This document shows positions 8,940 to 18,209 of a DNA stretch of 29,127 nucleotides, in pieces. The notes under the pieces are model-generated. The model was not told the DNA's origin, made no database searches, and was given only the letters and a program-made list of their open reading frames with translations. Origin of the DNA: Saprospiraceae bacterium UBA2329 (GTDB lineage Bacteria; Bacteroidota; Bacteroidia; Chitinophagales; Saprospiraceae); contig DDUV01000035.1 of NCBI GenBank assembly GCA_002344975.1, forward strand, positions 1-29,127, given 5' to 3'. Position numbers and translations under genes: made by a program. Every line of letters starts with the position of its first letter. The stretch's first letter is position 1.

Positions 8940-11900
8940 ATGATCAGAATTTTACTTTTGCCGTTTGCCCTGATTTGCTGGACGGCCTTACATGCTCAGG
9001 TTTTGGAAGTAACCAATGCGCCGCCCATCACGCCACAGAACCTCATTACCAATATTTTTCTGGGCGACGGCGTGCAAGTACTCAGCGTCAATTACGAAGG
9101 GCCGAATATGGCAGTCGGCTTTTTTAAAGAAGGCCAGACAGCCGTTGGTATGGACAGGGGCTTGGTGATGACCACCGGACGGGCCGTAACGCAGGGGTTG
9201 AATTTTGGAGTGGCCGAGCCGGGCAGCAGGCAAGCCAGTGTGGACAATATGAGCAATGTGACGGATGCCGATTTGGATGCCATCGCCGGCGGAGTGCCTA
9301 TTCATAATGTAACGCGATACACCATCACCTTCATTCCTATCGCTGATACGCTGCGTTTCCGGTATGCCTTTGCATCTGAAGAGTATCCTGAATTTGTTTG
9401 CAGTGAGTTCAACGATATATTTGGATTCTTCATCAGCGGGCCGGGCATCAACGGGCCTTACCAAAACAACGCCATCAACATAGCGCGCGTGCCGGGTACC
9501 AACCTGCCGGTAACCATCAACAACGTAAACCCCGGCGTGGTAGGAGCCGCAGGAGAATTGATCAATTGCACCCCACCCAGGGGGTCGCTGGCTTATGGGA
9601 CTTTTTACAACGACAACGACGGCTCCAACGTATTTCCCATTTACGACGGTATCACCGATGTATTTGTGGCAGAGGCAGTTGTGCAGCCTTGTCAGGTTTA
9701 TACCATCAAGTTGGTGATTTGCGATGTATCGGACCAAGTGTACGATTCCGGTGTGTTTTTGGAGGCTAAGAGCTTCGGCACTGGGTCATTGAATGTGGAC
9801 GTGGCTACGGTCAGCTTAGACGGCTCGGTCGCTGAGGGCTGCTCCTCCGCCAATATTACTTTCTCTTTGCCCAACCGGGTGGAATCTGATTTTCCCATTG
9901 ATTTTCAGTTGATAGGAACTGCCATCAACGGCGTGGACTACGAGCAGATTCCTACCAACCTGTTTATTCCTGCCGGCGACAGCTCGGTTTCTATTGAAAT
10001 TCGAGCCATTGAGGACGGAATAACGGAGGGCAACGAACTCCTGATGATTGACGTGCAGCGCGACTTGTGCAACCGGGATACCGTTTTTATCGTTGTGCGA
10101 GACAATCCTCTGACCAAACCGGATTTGGGCCAGGACCCGATGATCTGCCCTGATACGCCGATCAATTTGGACGGAACCATTCCGGTGGTTTTGCCGCCTT
10201 TGCCCACATTCACCAATGCCAACAACCTGACCATCAACCCCATCAATACGCCCATCTTCTCCAATATTCAGGTCACGGGCGTCATTCCCAATGTGCTCAG
10301 CCCCAACATTCTGCGCTCCATCTGTATAGACAGCCTCTCTCATCCCTGGATTGACGACATTGACGTTTATCTCATCACGCCGGGCGGGCAGTTTATAGAA
10401 TTGACAACCGACAACGGCGGCAACGGCGGCAATGGACTGGGACCGGATTTTTATTTGCACACCTGTTTCACCCCCAATGCAGCCACCCGTATCAACTTTC
10501 CCGGCCCGCTGGCCCCGCCCTCTGCGGTGCCTTTCACCGGCGACTGGCTGCCTGAAGGCGAGTGGTCCGACATCTGGGGCGGGCCGGTCAATGGCCAGTG
10601 GAGACTGCAACTCATAGACGATACCAACAGCGCCGTAGGAACTTTGCACAGTTGGACGCTTACTTTCAACCGCACTTACGATGTTGAGTATGCGTGGTCG
10701 CCGGCTGCCGGCCTGAGTTGCGTTGATTGCCCCAACCCGACCGCCATGCCCGATCAATCGGTAGAATACATCCTGCGTGCCTCCGACTCCTACGGGTGTT
10801 CTGTTTCAGATACCATTTTCTTTGACGTGCAATCGCAGTTGCCGGCGCCCGAACTCATCTGCGGCACGGCTACCAACAACTCCGTTTCTGTGGCTTGGCA
10901 AGACATTCCCGGCGCTGCGGGTTATGAAATCAACATCAACAACACGGGCTGGACTACCCCTTCCGACGCATTGAGCCATTTGATAGATGGCCTGAGCGAA
11001 GGGCAAACCTTTGAGGTCATGCTGCGCGCACTGGGTATGTGCCCCGGCCCTGCCGATACGCTTCAATGTCAGGCGCTTACCTGCGCTCCACCCGATCTGA
11101 GCGCGACGGTCTCGGATGCCTCCTGTGCAGGATTGTCAAACGGCGGCGTGACGCTGAGTACGGCTTCCGGTACCGGAACGCTGACTTTTGAGTTGAACAA
11201 CCAAACCAACAACACGGGCACTTTCAGCGGCCTCGCGCCGGGCTTGTATGTAGCTTCGATGACCGACGGCGCCAATTGCCCGGCTACGGTGCAGTTCACC
11301 ATTTCGGCGCCACAGGCCATGGCGCTCAGCCTGTCATTGGCAGACTCGGTGGCTTGTTTCGGGCAAAGCAACGGCTCGGCTTCGGTGGCGGTTGCAGGCG
11401 GCACAGCCAATTACACTTTTGCCTGGGACAACGGCGAGGCAACAGCTACGGCCACACAACTTGACGCAGGCACGCACACCGTCACCGTGACGGATATGGC
11501 CGGCTGTGTGGCCGAATCTGACATTATGATTCCTCAACCGGCTGCGCTTTCCCTTTCGGTAAATGCCACCGCCGTCGTCTGTCCGGGAGCGGGCAATGGA
11601 ACGGCTACCGTTGTGCCCGCAGGAGGCACGGCCTCTTACCAGTTTGTCTGGGATGCCCTTGCCGGTAATCAAAATGGCGCTACGGCGCAAGGTTTGAGTG
11701 GCGGTAATTATGAGGTCATCGTCACAGATGCCAATGGTTGCACGGCCCAGATCAGCACTACAGTGGCCGAGCCGGCAGCCATACAAATGACAACACAAAC
11801 AACAGATGCTCAATGCTTTGGAACCGCCACCGGCACAGCCTCCGCGACGGCAACGGGCGGCAACGGAGCTTTCAGTTTTGTATGGAGCAACATGCAAAAC

Positions 11901-14375
11901 ACGGCAGCGGCCACAGGGCTGAGTGCCGGAAATTACACCGTAATCGCTACCGATGCAGCCGGCTGCCGCGATACCGCTGCGGTGCAGGTCAATCAGCCCA
12001 CAGCGCTACAGGTGCAATGGCAACCTGCCGACCCCGCTTGCTTCGGCGATGCCGACGGCTCGGCTTCGGCGACGATTTCCGGCGGCACGGGCATTTATAC
12101 CATAACATGGCCGGGTCAGGCGCCCAACAACCATCCGGTTCGGCAAAACCTGAGTGCAGGCAGCTACGTCGTTACCGTCAGCGATGCCAATAACTGCACT
12201 GAAACACAAACCATTACACTCGTCAATCCGCCATTGCTGAGCGCGGCCATGACGACCTCGCCCGCCGATTGCAATGCTGCGGCTACCGGTTCGGCGCAAG
12301 CAACAGCCACGGGCGGAACCGGCGCTTACACCTACCTCTGGTCGAACGGGCAAAACGGCCCCGACGCTGCGAATCTTCAGGCCGGCCCCATTTCCGTCGT
12401 CGTCACCGATGCCAACGGATGCACGACCTTGGCGACAGGATCAATCACGGAGCCAACAGCTATGACCCTGAGCATCGCGCCCGCTGATGCGCGCTGTTTC
12501 GGCGCTTCCGACGGCACAGCCACAGCAATAGCCGGCGGCGGAGCAGGCAATTATACCTACCTCTGGAGCAATGGCCAAACCGGGCCTGCTGCATCGGGGC
12601 TGGGTGCCGGGACTTATAATTTGGTGGTAAGAGACGGCAACAATTGTATGATCTCGCAATCATTCAACATCTCCCAACCAACGGCACTGAATGCCACAAC
12701 GCAATCTGTAACAGCCAGTTGCAGCCCGCAACCCGACGGTGAAGCCTCTGTGTCGGCCACCGGAGGCACACAACCTTACACTTATCGCTGGAGCGACCCG
12801 GCCCAACAAACCGACGCTGCGGCCCGCCAACTCCCGCCCGGCGCGTACACCGTCACCGTGACGGACGCCAACGGTTGCAGCTTTACACAAAACGCTGCCG
12901 TAGCAGGCTCCCCGGCAGTGCAGTTGCAATTGCAGGCCACGCCCGTAGGCTGTCATGGCGGCAACAACGGCGGCATTTCGGCGACGGCTACCGGCGGCAC
13001 AGGCGCTTTTACCTATCAATGGAGCGCTGCCGGTTTGGGCAATGTTTCCAACCCCGCGCAGCTCAGTGCAGGCTTGTATTCGCTCACGGTGACCGATGAG
13101 CGGCAGTGTACGGCCATTTCGCAAGCCGATGTGACGCAACCGGCGCCCCTCACACTCAGCGCTGCCACGCAGCATGTGGCCTGTGCCGGCAATGCCACCG
13201 GCGGCATTGATCTGACGGTGTCGGGCGGTACGATGCCGTATCGTTTTGCCTGGAGTACCGGCGACAATGTGGAAGACCTTTCCCAGCTCAGCTCCGGCGT
13301 CTTTTCAGTGACGGTAACGGATGCCAACGGCTGTGTGGCGAATTTGGAAACAACCGTCATTCAGACCACCCGCATCACGGCGAGTTTCAGCACGGTGAGA
13401 GCCGATTGCTACGGCGCGGCCACGGGTGCGGCCTCGGTGTTCGTCAACGGCGGTTCGGCGCCTTATCTCTACGAATGGAGCAACGGCGGCTCAGGCGCTG
13501 CCATTCAAAATGTGCCTGCCGGATTGTACCAATTGGCCGTAACCGACGGCTTGGGATGCCGCACTGAGTTCGAGGTCGCAATAGAACAACCGGAGCAGCC
13601 TCTGACCGCCAGCCCCAACCTCATGCCGCCCACCTGCCACGACGAAGACAATGGCCGCATAGAACTGACCACTACCGGTGGCACGCCTGCGTATGAATAC
13701 AGTATGAATGGCGGCCCTTTTGTGGGCAACCGCATTTTTGTGGCGCTCCATGCCGGCGTCTATACCATTGCCATCAAAGATGCCAAAGGATGTCTTTTCA
13801 ATACCGGCCCGCTGCAACTCGCTGACCCTGCACCGCTCAGCGTTGATCTCGGCCCGGATGTGACCCTTCAATATGGCGATTCTCTGCGCATTCAGCCTCG
13901 TATTCTGGGCGCTGTGGAGCCATTGATGTTGGAATGGAAGCCCCGCGATACTTTGTTTTTCGGATGCCTGAGTTGCCCCGAACCGGTGATACGGCCCTTG
14001 TTCCAGCGAGCTATCACGTTGGTCGTCACGGATGCCAACGGCTGCACGGCGGAAGACTTGTTTACGGTGTTTGTCGTCAAAGACCCGCGCGCCTTTGTTC
14101 CCACCGGTTTCACGCCCAACGGCGACGGCATGAACGACCGTCTGCTGGTACACGGCCGGCAAGGTACCCGTGTGTTGTCGTTCCGCATTTTCGACCGCTG
14201 GGGGCAGTTGTTGTATGAAGGCGGCGATTTTGAGGTCAACGATTCTGCTTTTGGTTGGGACGGCACTTTCCGGGGCAAACCCGTAACCGCCGACACCTAC
14301 ATCTGGTCGCTGACGGTGGAGTTGCAGGACGGAGACAAAGAGATACTCTCCGGGGAAACTAATGTAATTAGATAA
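8940..14375 (+). CDS. Giant mosaic adhesin: choice-of-anchor L, P-domain, 12 SprB repeats, T9SS type B sorting domain
   Basis: This 1811-residue cell-surface protein is exported by Sec and then by the type IX secretion system. Residues 1-19 (MIRILLLPFALICWTALHA) are a signal peptide. A choice-of-anchor L domain covers about 20-280 (GLVMTTGRAVTQG, FRYAFASEEYPEFVC). A Calx-beta-like segment follows at about 285-395, then a proprotein-convertase P-domain at about 425-580 (HPWIDDIDVYLITPGG, GQWRLQLIDD). A Fn3-like domain lies at about 635-714. Twelve SprB-type repeats of about 76 residues occupy 715-1627, each with a central GGTxxYxYxW, a LSAGxYxVxVTDANGC motif and a following proline-led linker. 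A PKD-like module precedes the gliding-motility-type C-terminal domain at about 1718-1811 (FVPTGFTPNGDGMND, RIFDRWGQLLYEG), which is the type B T9SS signal. SprB of Flavobacterium is a motility adhesin; here adhesion is likely and motility is unproven. The TonB receptor gene starts 27 nt downstream. Confidence 0.95.
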   Translation: MIRILLLPFALICWTALHAQVLEVTNAPPITPQNLITNIFLGDGVQVLSVNYEGPNMAVGFFKEGQTAVGMDRGLVMTTGRAVTQGLNFGVAEPGSRQASVDNMSNVTDADLDAIAGGVPIHNVTRYTITFIPIADTLRFRYAFASEEYPEFVCSEFNDIFGFFISGPGINGPYQNNAINIARVPGTNLPVTINNVNPGVVGAAGELINCTPPRGSLAYGTFYNDNDGSNVFPIYDGITDVFVAEAVVQPCQVYTIKLVICDVSDQVYDSGVFLEAKSFGTGSLNVDVATVSLDGSVAEGCSSANITFSLPNRVESDFPIDFQLIGTAINGVDYEQIPTNLFIPAGDSSVSIEIRAIEDGITEGNELLMIDVQRDLCNRDTVFIVVRDNPLTKPDLGQDPMICPDTPINLDGTIPVVLPPLPTFTNANNLTINPINTPIFSNIQVTGVIPNVLSPNILRSICIDSLSHPWIDDIDVYLITPGGQFIELTTDNGGNGGNGLGPDFYLHTCFTPNAATRINFPGPLAPPSAVPFTGDWLPEGEWSDIWGGPVNGQWRLQLIDDTNSAVGTLHSWTLTFNRTYDVEYAWSPAAGLSCVDCPNPTAMPDQSVEYILRASDSYGCSVSDTIFFDVQSQLPAPELICGTATNNSVSVAWQDIPGAAGYEININNTGWTTPSDALSHLIDGLSEGQTFEVMLRALGMCPGPADTLQCQALTCAPPDLSATVSDASCAGLSNGGVTLSTASGTGTLTFELNNQTNNTGTFSGLAPGLYVASMTDGANCPATVQFTISAPQAMALSLSLADSVACFGQSNGSASVAVAGGTANYTFAWDNGEATATATQLDAGTHTVTVTDMAGCVAESDIMIPQPAALSLSVNATAVVCPGAGNGTATVVPAGGTASYQFVWDALAGNQNGATAQGLSGGNYEVIVTDANGCTAQISTTVAEPAAIQMTTQTTDAQCFGTATGTASATATGGNGAFSFVWSNMQNTAAATGLSAGNYTVIATDAAGCRDTAAVQVNQPTALQVQWQPADPACFGDADGSASATISGGTGIYTITWPGQAPNNHPVRQNLSAGSYVVTVSDANNCTETQTITLVNPPLLSAAMTTSPADCNAAATGSAQATATGGTGAYTYLWSNGQNGPDAANLQAGPISVVVTDANGCTTLATGSITEPTAMTLSIAPADARCFGASDGTATAIAGGGAGNYTYLWSNGQTGPAASGLGAGTYNLVVRDGNNCMISQSFNISQPTALNATTQSVTASCSPQPDGEASVSATGGTQPYTYRWSDPAQQTDAAARQLPPGAYTVTVTDANGCSFTQNAAVAGSPAVQLQLQATPVGCHGGNNGGISATATGGTGAFTYQWSAAGLGNVSNPAQLSAGLYSLTVTDERQCTAISQADVTQPAPLTLSAATQHVACAGNATGGIDLTVSGGTMPYRFAWSTGDNVEDLSQLSSGVFSVTVTDANGCVANLETTVIQTTRITASFSTVRADCYGAATGAASVFVNGGSAPYLYEWSNGGSGAAIQNVPAGLYQLAVTDGLGCRTEFEVAIEQPEQPLTASPNLMPPTCHDEDNGRIELTTTGGTPAYEYSMNGGPFVGNRIFVALHAGVYTIAIKDAKGCLFNTGPLQLADPAPLSVDLGPDVTLQYGDSLRIQPRILGAVEPLMLEWKPRDTLFFGCLSCPEPVIRPLFQRAITLVVTDANGCTAEDLFTVFVVKDPRAFVPTGFTPNGDGMNDRLLVHGRQGTRVLSFRIFDRWGQLLYEGGDFEVNDSAFGWDGTFRGKPVTADTYIWSLTVELQDGDKEILSGETNVIR
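11082..13820 (+). repeat. Twelve tandem SprB-type repeats inside the adhesin gene
   Basis: Codons 715-1627 encode twelve divergent repeats of about 228 bp. Protein motifs are well kept (Cys near the start, GGTG-YTY-W in the middle, VTDANGC near the end), but the DNA is much less alike apart from short words such as acggatgccaacggctg. This points to old duplications, with repeats 6 and 7 (around 12240-12660) among the closest pairs. Confidence 0.85.
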
Positions 14376-14402
14376 CGGCTAGCAATACAAATACGGCGCT
14401 TT

Positions 14403-17060
14403 ATGAAAAGCATCTGGTGGATGGTTTTGGCTTCTGTTTGGGTATGGCCGTTGGCAGCACAGCCGGTTGCCGAGCAAAAACTGAACATCGCTTTTCGCAA
14501 TGCCGGCTTAGAGGCAGCCCTCGAGCAGCTTTCCGAAAAATCGGGCGTATCGTTCTCGTACAGCAGCGAGGCATTGCCCGCCGATGTGCGCATCACGGCT
14601 CGTTTTCAGCGCCAAACAGCCCTGCACATTCTCAAATACCTGCTCACCGATACGGGCCTCGGCTGGCGCGTAGTGGGCAATCAGGTAGTCATTTACAAAT
14701 TGCCGCCTGTGCCGGAGCGCAAATACACCATCAGCGGCTTTTTGTACGATGCTTCCTCCGGAGAGCCGCTCATCGGGGCTTGGCTGATGGACCAAAACTC
14801 CAAAAAGCCGGCAGTGACCAATGTGTATGGTTTTTTCAGCCTCACGTTGCCGGCGGGCGAGGTGAACCTGCTGTGTTCTTATGTTGGTTTTGAGCAAAAA
14901 GACACCGCCTTCACACTCAAAAAAGATGTCGCTTTGGTGTTTCATCTGCGCAGCGCCGTTACGCTCACGGAGGTGGTGGTGAAGGCTCGTTCGGGAGCAT
15001 CTTCAGCGCCGCAGCCACAAACGCAACTATTGGGCACAGAGATCGTGGAAGACTTGCCGGCATTGGGCGGAGAGGCCGACCTAGTGCGCGGATTGCATTT
15101 GTTGCCGGGCGTGCAAACCGGCACCGACGGCGTGGAAGGCTTGCATGTGCGCGGCGGCTCGCAGGGGCACAATTTGGTGCTGATAGACGGGGTGCCGGTT
15201 TACAACTACGGCCACGCTGCGGGTATTTTTTCTGTGTTCAACACGGAGGCTGTGCGCAGTGTGCGCTTTCTCAAAGGCAGTTTTCCGGCCCGATACGGCG
15301 GGCGGCTGGCTTCGGTGATAGATGTGCGCACCAAAGAGGGCAATACCCGACGCTTTCAGGGCCGCGCCGAAATGGGCATGCTCTCCTCGCGCCTCACGCT
15401 GGAGGGGCCGATTGTACGAGACAAAAGCGCGTTTTTTATTTCCGGGCGTACCTCGCTCATCAACTGGTATCTGAGGCCGCTGTCGCGGAATTTCAAAACA
15501 GAACAGGGCGAGCAGGGTCAGACTTTGTACAATTTTGACGATATCAACGCGAAGCTCCACTACGCTCTTTCTTCCAAAAACCGGCTCTACCTCAGCTTCT
15601 ATTCGGGCCACGATGCCTTTGAAAATAATGGGTTTCAGGCCCGTACATTTACGCTGCGCAGCAACATTCCTGGCGAAACTTTCCTGATCCGTTACGACCG
15701 TTCATACAAAGACTCCTACCACTGGGGCAATACCATCGGCTCGCTTCGCTGGAACCACGTTGCCGGGAATAAACTCTTTGTGAATACCACCGCCACTTTC
15801 AGCCGATTGGATGTGAACATCGGTTATGAAAACGCCGACTCCCTGCTCCTGCTCGATCCGCTCATCCTGCTGGGGCGCAACATCAATGTGGGGCGCTACC
15901 AATCGGGCATTGAAGAACGCGGCCTGCGCGTGGATGCCGACTATGTGCCCGTGCCCGGCCAATACTGGCGTTTCGGAGTCAACTGGGCGCACCGGAAATT
16001 CAGGCCCGGCGCTTTGGTGTATGACGAGCGCACCGAGAGTGAAAATCCCGGATTGGCCAATGACCCTGCCGAGGCCACTGAATTGGCCCTGTATGCCGAA
16101 AATGAATTCAGCATCGGCAAGTCCTTGACACTCAACCTCGGAGCACATTTGGCTTCCTGGAATACAGGCAAAAAAAATCACAGCGCCCTACAGCCGCGCC
16201 TCTCCGTTCAATGGCAGTTTTCGCCTCAGTGGAAATGGCGGGCGGCACATTCCCAGATGGCCCAGTTTTTGCATTTTCTGACCAACTCCGACATTGGCCT
16301 GCCCACCGATTTATGGGTGCCCTCCACCGATCAGATTGCGCCCGAACGCGCCGGGCAAACAGAAACCGGCTTTGAATGGCGGCCCGGAAAAGGCTGGCTG
16401 TTGGAATGGGACGTGTATTACAAAAAAATGCGCAACCTGCTGGCTTTCGCCGAAGGGGCCTCTTTTCTCAACGACTGGGAGCAAAACGTGACTGTCGGCG
16501 AGGGTGCCGCCTACGGCATGGAAACCATGATACAATACCGGACGGAGCGCACCACGGCCTGGGTGGCTTACGCGCTGGGCAAAACCGAACGCCGCTTTGA
16601 TCGCATCAACCTCGGCAGGACTTTTCCGTTCAAATACGACCGCCGGCACGACCTCAAAATCGTATTGTCGCATCAGTTGCGGCCCTGGTTGTCGCTGTCC
16701 GGCAATTGGCTGCTGAGTTCAGGTTTTGCATACAGCCTGCCCGTGATGGAGTTCAGTTTCAGGGTGCCGGGCCAGACGACCGCGCCGGTCATTGTGCAGG
16801 ATTTTGGTTCCAAAAACCGCTTCCGCATGCCGGCTTACCATCGTTTAGACCTGTCGGCCAAATTCTCCTTCCGCACATCGGGCCTCGAACATGACATCAA
16901 CCTGGGGGTGTACAACGCCTACAATCGCCGCAACCCCTTGTATTACAACCTCCGTACCGACATTGAAAACGTGGACAACGAACTGCGCGCCAAAGCCTCC
17001 TTTGTGCAGGTATGGTTGTTGCCGGTCATGCCCTCCTTTAGCTATTCCCTCCGGTTTTAG
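14403..17060 (+). CDS. TonB-dependent outer-membrane receptor with STN and carboxypeptidase-regulatory domains
   Basis: This 885-residue outer-membrane receptor takes up a substrate using TonB energy. The order is: signal peptide 1-19 (ending PLAAQ), STN domain about 25-98 (LNIAFRNAGLEAALEQLSEK to VGNQVVIYK), a carboxypeptidase-D regulatory-like beta domain about 107-190 (TISGFLYDASSGEPLIGAWL), a TonB-box-like TLTEVVVKA, a plug domain about 205-325 (LHVRGGSQGHNLVLIDGVPVYN, FPARYGGRLASVIDV), then a 22-strand-type barrel ending in Phe (SYSLRF), the usual outer-membrane insertion signal. It follows the giant adhesin gene by 27 nt with no promoter seen, so they are probably cotranscribed. No SusD-like partner is present, so a SusC-type glycan system is unlikely. 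STN domains often signal to an anti-sigma factor, but neither sigma nor anti-sigma gene is nearby. The substrate is unknown. The last 23 bases overlap the convergent thioesterase gene. Confidence 0.93.
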   Translation: MKSIWWMVLASVWVWPLAAQPVAEQKLNIAFRNAGLEAALEQLSEKSGVSFSYSSEALPADVRITARFQRQTALHILKYLLTDTGLGWRVVGNQVVIYKLPPVPERKYTISGFLYDASSGEPLIGAWLMDQNSKKPAVTNVYGFFSLTLPAGEVNLLCSYVGFEQKDTAFTLKKDVALVFHLRSAVTLTEVVVKARSGASSAPQPQTQLLGTEIVEDLPALGGEADLVRGLHLLPGVQTGTDGVEGLHVRGGSQGHNLVLIDGVPVYNYGHAAGIFSVFNTEAVRSVRFLKGSFPARYGGRLASVIDVRTKEGNTRRFQGRAEMGMLSSRLTLEGPIVRDKSAFFISGRTSLINWYLRPLSRNFKTEQGEQGQTLYNFDDINAKLHYALSSKNRLYLSFYSGHDAFENNGFQARTFTLRSNIPGETFLIRYDRSYKDSYHWGNTIGSLRWNHVAGNKLFVNTTATFSRLDVNIGYENADSLLLLDPLILLGRNINVGRYQSGIEERGLRVDADYVPVPGQYWRFGVNWAHRKFRPGALVYDERTESENPGLANDPAEATELALYAENEFSIGKSLTLNLGAHLASWNTGKKNHSALQPRLSVQWQFSPQWKWRAAHSQMAQFLHFLTNSDIGLPTDLWVPSTDQIAPERAGQTETGFEWRPGKGWLLEWDVYYKKMRNLLAFAEGASFLNDWEQNVTVGEGAAYGMETMIQYRTERTTAWVAYALGKTERRFDRINLGRTFPFKYDRRHDLKIVLSHQLRPWLSLSGNWLLSSGFAYSLPVMEFSFRVPGQTTAPVIVQDFGSKNRFRMPAYHRLDLSAKFSFRTSGLEHDINLGVYNAYNRRNPLYYNLRTDIENVDNELRAKASFVQVWLLPVMPSFSYSLRF

Positions 17061-17913
17061 TCACGCGCCGCATCAGGCCCTCCTGCACTACCGAAGCTAC
17101 CAGCGCGCCGTCGCGTGTAAAAACGCTGCCTCTTGTGAATCCGCGCGCCCCCGATGCACTGGGACTGTCTATGGCGTAGAGCAGCCAGTCATCCATTTTG
17201 AAATCGCGGTGAAACCACATGGCATGGTCCAAACTGGCCAGCATGTAATCGCCGAAAGAAGCCTCGTTGCCGTGCGGCAGCAAAGCGGTGGTGAGCAGGT
17301 TGTAATCGCTGGCGTAGGCCAATACCGTCTGATGCAGGGCCAGGTCTTGCGGCATTTCGCCTTTGGAGCGCATCCAAACGTGGCGCACCGGCTGGGCCGC
17401 GCCTTTGAGGTCTAAGCTGACCACCTCAACAGGTTTGAACTCGATGGGGCGCTCAATTTCCAAAAACCGGCGGATGTTGTCGGGCAGCATTTTCCCGTAT
17501 TGGCTCACCAAGTCGTCCCAACTCACCAACATCTCCGGCGGCGACACATTGGGCATGTTGAGGTGGTGGTCGTAGCCGGGTTCGGGCGCATGAAAAGAGG
17601 CCGACATGAGGAAAATAGCCTTGCCTTTCTGGATGGCTTTCACGCGGCGGGTGGTGAAGCTGCCGCCGTCGCGGATGCGGTCCACCTCAAAAATGATGGG
17701 TTGGGAAATGTCGCCGGCCAACAGAAAATAAGAATGGAGCGAGTGCAGCACCCTGCCGGGAGGCGCGGTTTGCATGGCCGCCCAAAGGGATTGTGCGAGT
17801 ACCTGCCCGCCGAATACGCGCCCGCTGCCGATGTTGGTGCTGTGGCCGCGAAACAGGTTTTCTTCGATGGCCTCCAATTGCAGGAGGTCAAGTAATTCGT
17901 TGATGGTCTTCAT
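17038..17913 (-). CDS. tesB: Acyl-CoA thioesterase II
   Basis: This 291-residue enzyme hydrolyses acyl-CoA to free fatty acid and CoA in the cytoplasm, with a double hotdog fold. The family signature is clear: an N-terminal FRGHSTNIGSGRVFGGQVLAQ block, the central LHSLHSYFLLAGD, and the C-terminal LDHAMWFHRDF plus SGARGFTRG. Catalytic Asp229 (LDHAMWFH) and Gln277 (VVQEGLMR) are present, with Ser residues 250-254 where the third, hydroxyl-bearing residue is expected. Length is normal for TesB. Its 3' end overlaps the end of the convergent TonB receptor gene by 23 bp. Its ATG overlaps the stop of the upstream nucleotidyltransferase remnant as ATGA. No exact promoter box was found immediately upstream, so it may be transcribed through the remnant. 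Confidence 0.94.
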   Translation of the reverse strand: MKTINELLDLLQLEAIEENLFRGHSTNIGSGRVFGGQVLAQSLWAAMQTAPPGRVLHSLHSYFLLAGDISQPIIFEVDRIRDGGSFTTRRVKAIQKGKAIFLMSASFHAPEPGYDHHLNMPNVSPPEMLVSWDDLVSQYGKMLPDNIRRFLEIERPIEFKPVEVVSLDLKGAAQPVRHVWMRSKGEMPQDLALHQTVLAYASDYNLLTTALLPHGNEASFGDYMLASLDHAMWFHRDFKMDDWLLYAIDSPSASGARGFTRGSVFTRDGALVASVVQEGLMRRVTKTGGNS

Positions 17914-18209
17914 TTTGTGTTGGTTTTGCCGTGCTTGGGCCTGGCGGATTTTTTGGGTGAATCGGGATGTGGCGTTTTTTCATAAAACACCTTTCCCACT
18001 CGTTGAATATGGTCTGTCAGGTCGGGATTGCTGATGTTGCGATAAAGCGACAGGTCTATTTTGTAAGGCAATAACAAGTCATCCAATTGATTTTCCAATT
18101 TCATCAAACTGCTGTAATCCAATCGGAAATACCTTCCTTTTGATATTTCGTTACCGCTTCTTCCAAAAGCGAAAAGGCTTTTAGAAAATTCTGAAACCGC
18201 TGCTGCCAT
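17910..18209 (-). pseudogene. Truncated MNT nucleotidyltransferase (MntA-like antitoxin) C-terminal remnant
   Basis: The open frame encodes 99 residues. Only the stretch from about 18131 to 17976 resembles a family: LDDLLLPYKIDLSLYRNISN followed by PDLTDHIQRVGKVFYEK is the C-terminal third of minimal nucleotidyltransferases that pair with HEPN toxins. The catalytic GSRAxG and DxD motifs, which lie in the N-terminal half, are absent. The preceding residues in this frame are an out-of-frame reading of the HEPN remnant, and the last 20 or so residues (Pro/Lys-rich) are unlike the family. The protein would have no nucleotidyltransferase activity. The stop codon overlaps the tesB start (ATGA), so the remnant could still couple translation into tesB. 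Identity is from remembered family motifs and no search was run. Confidence 0.65.
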
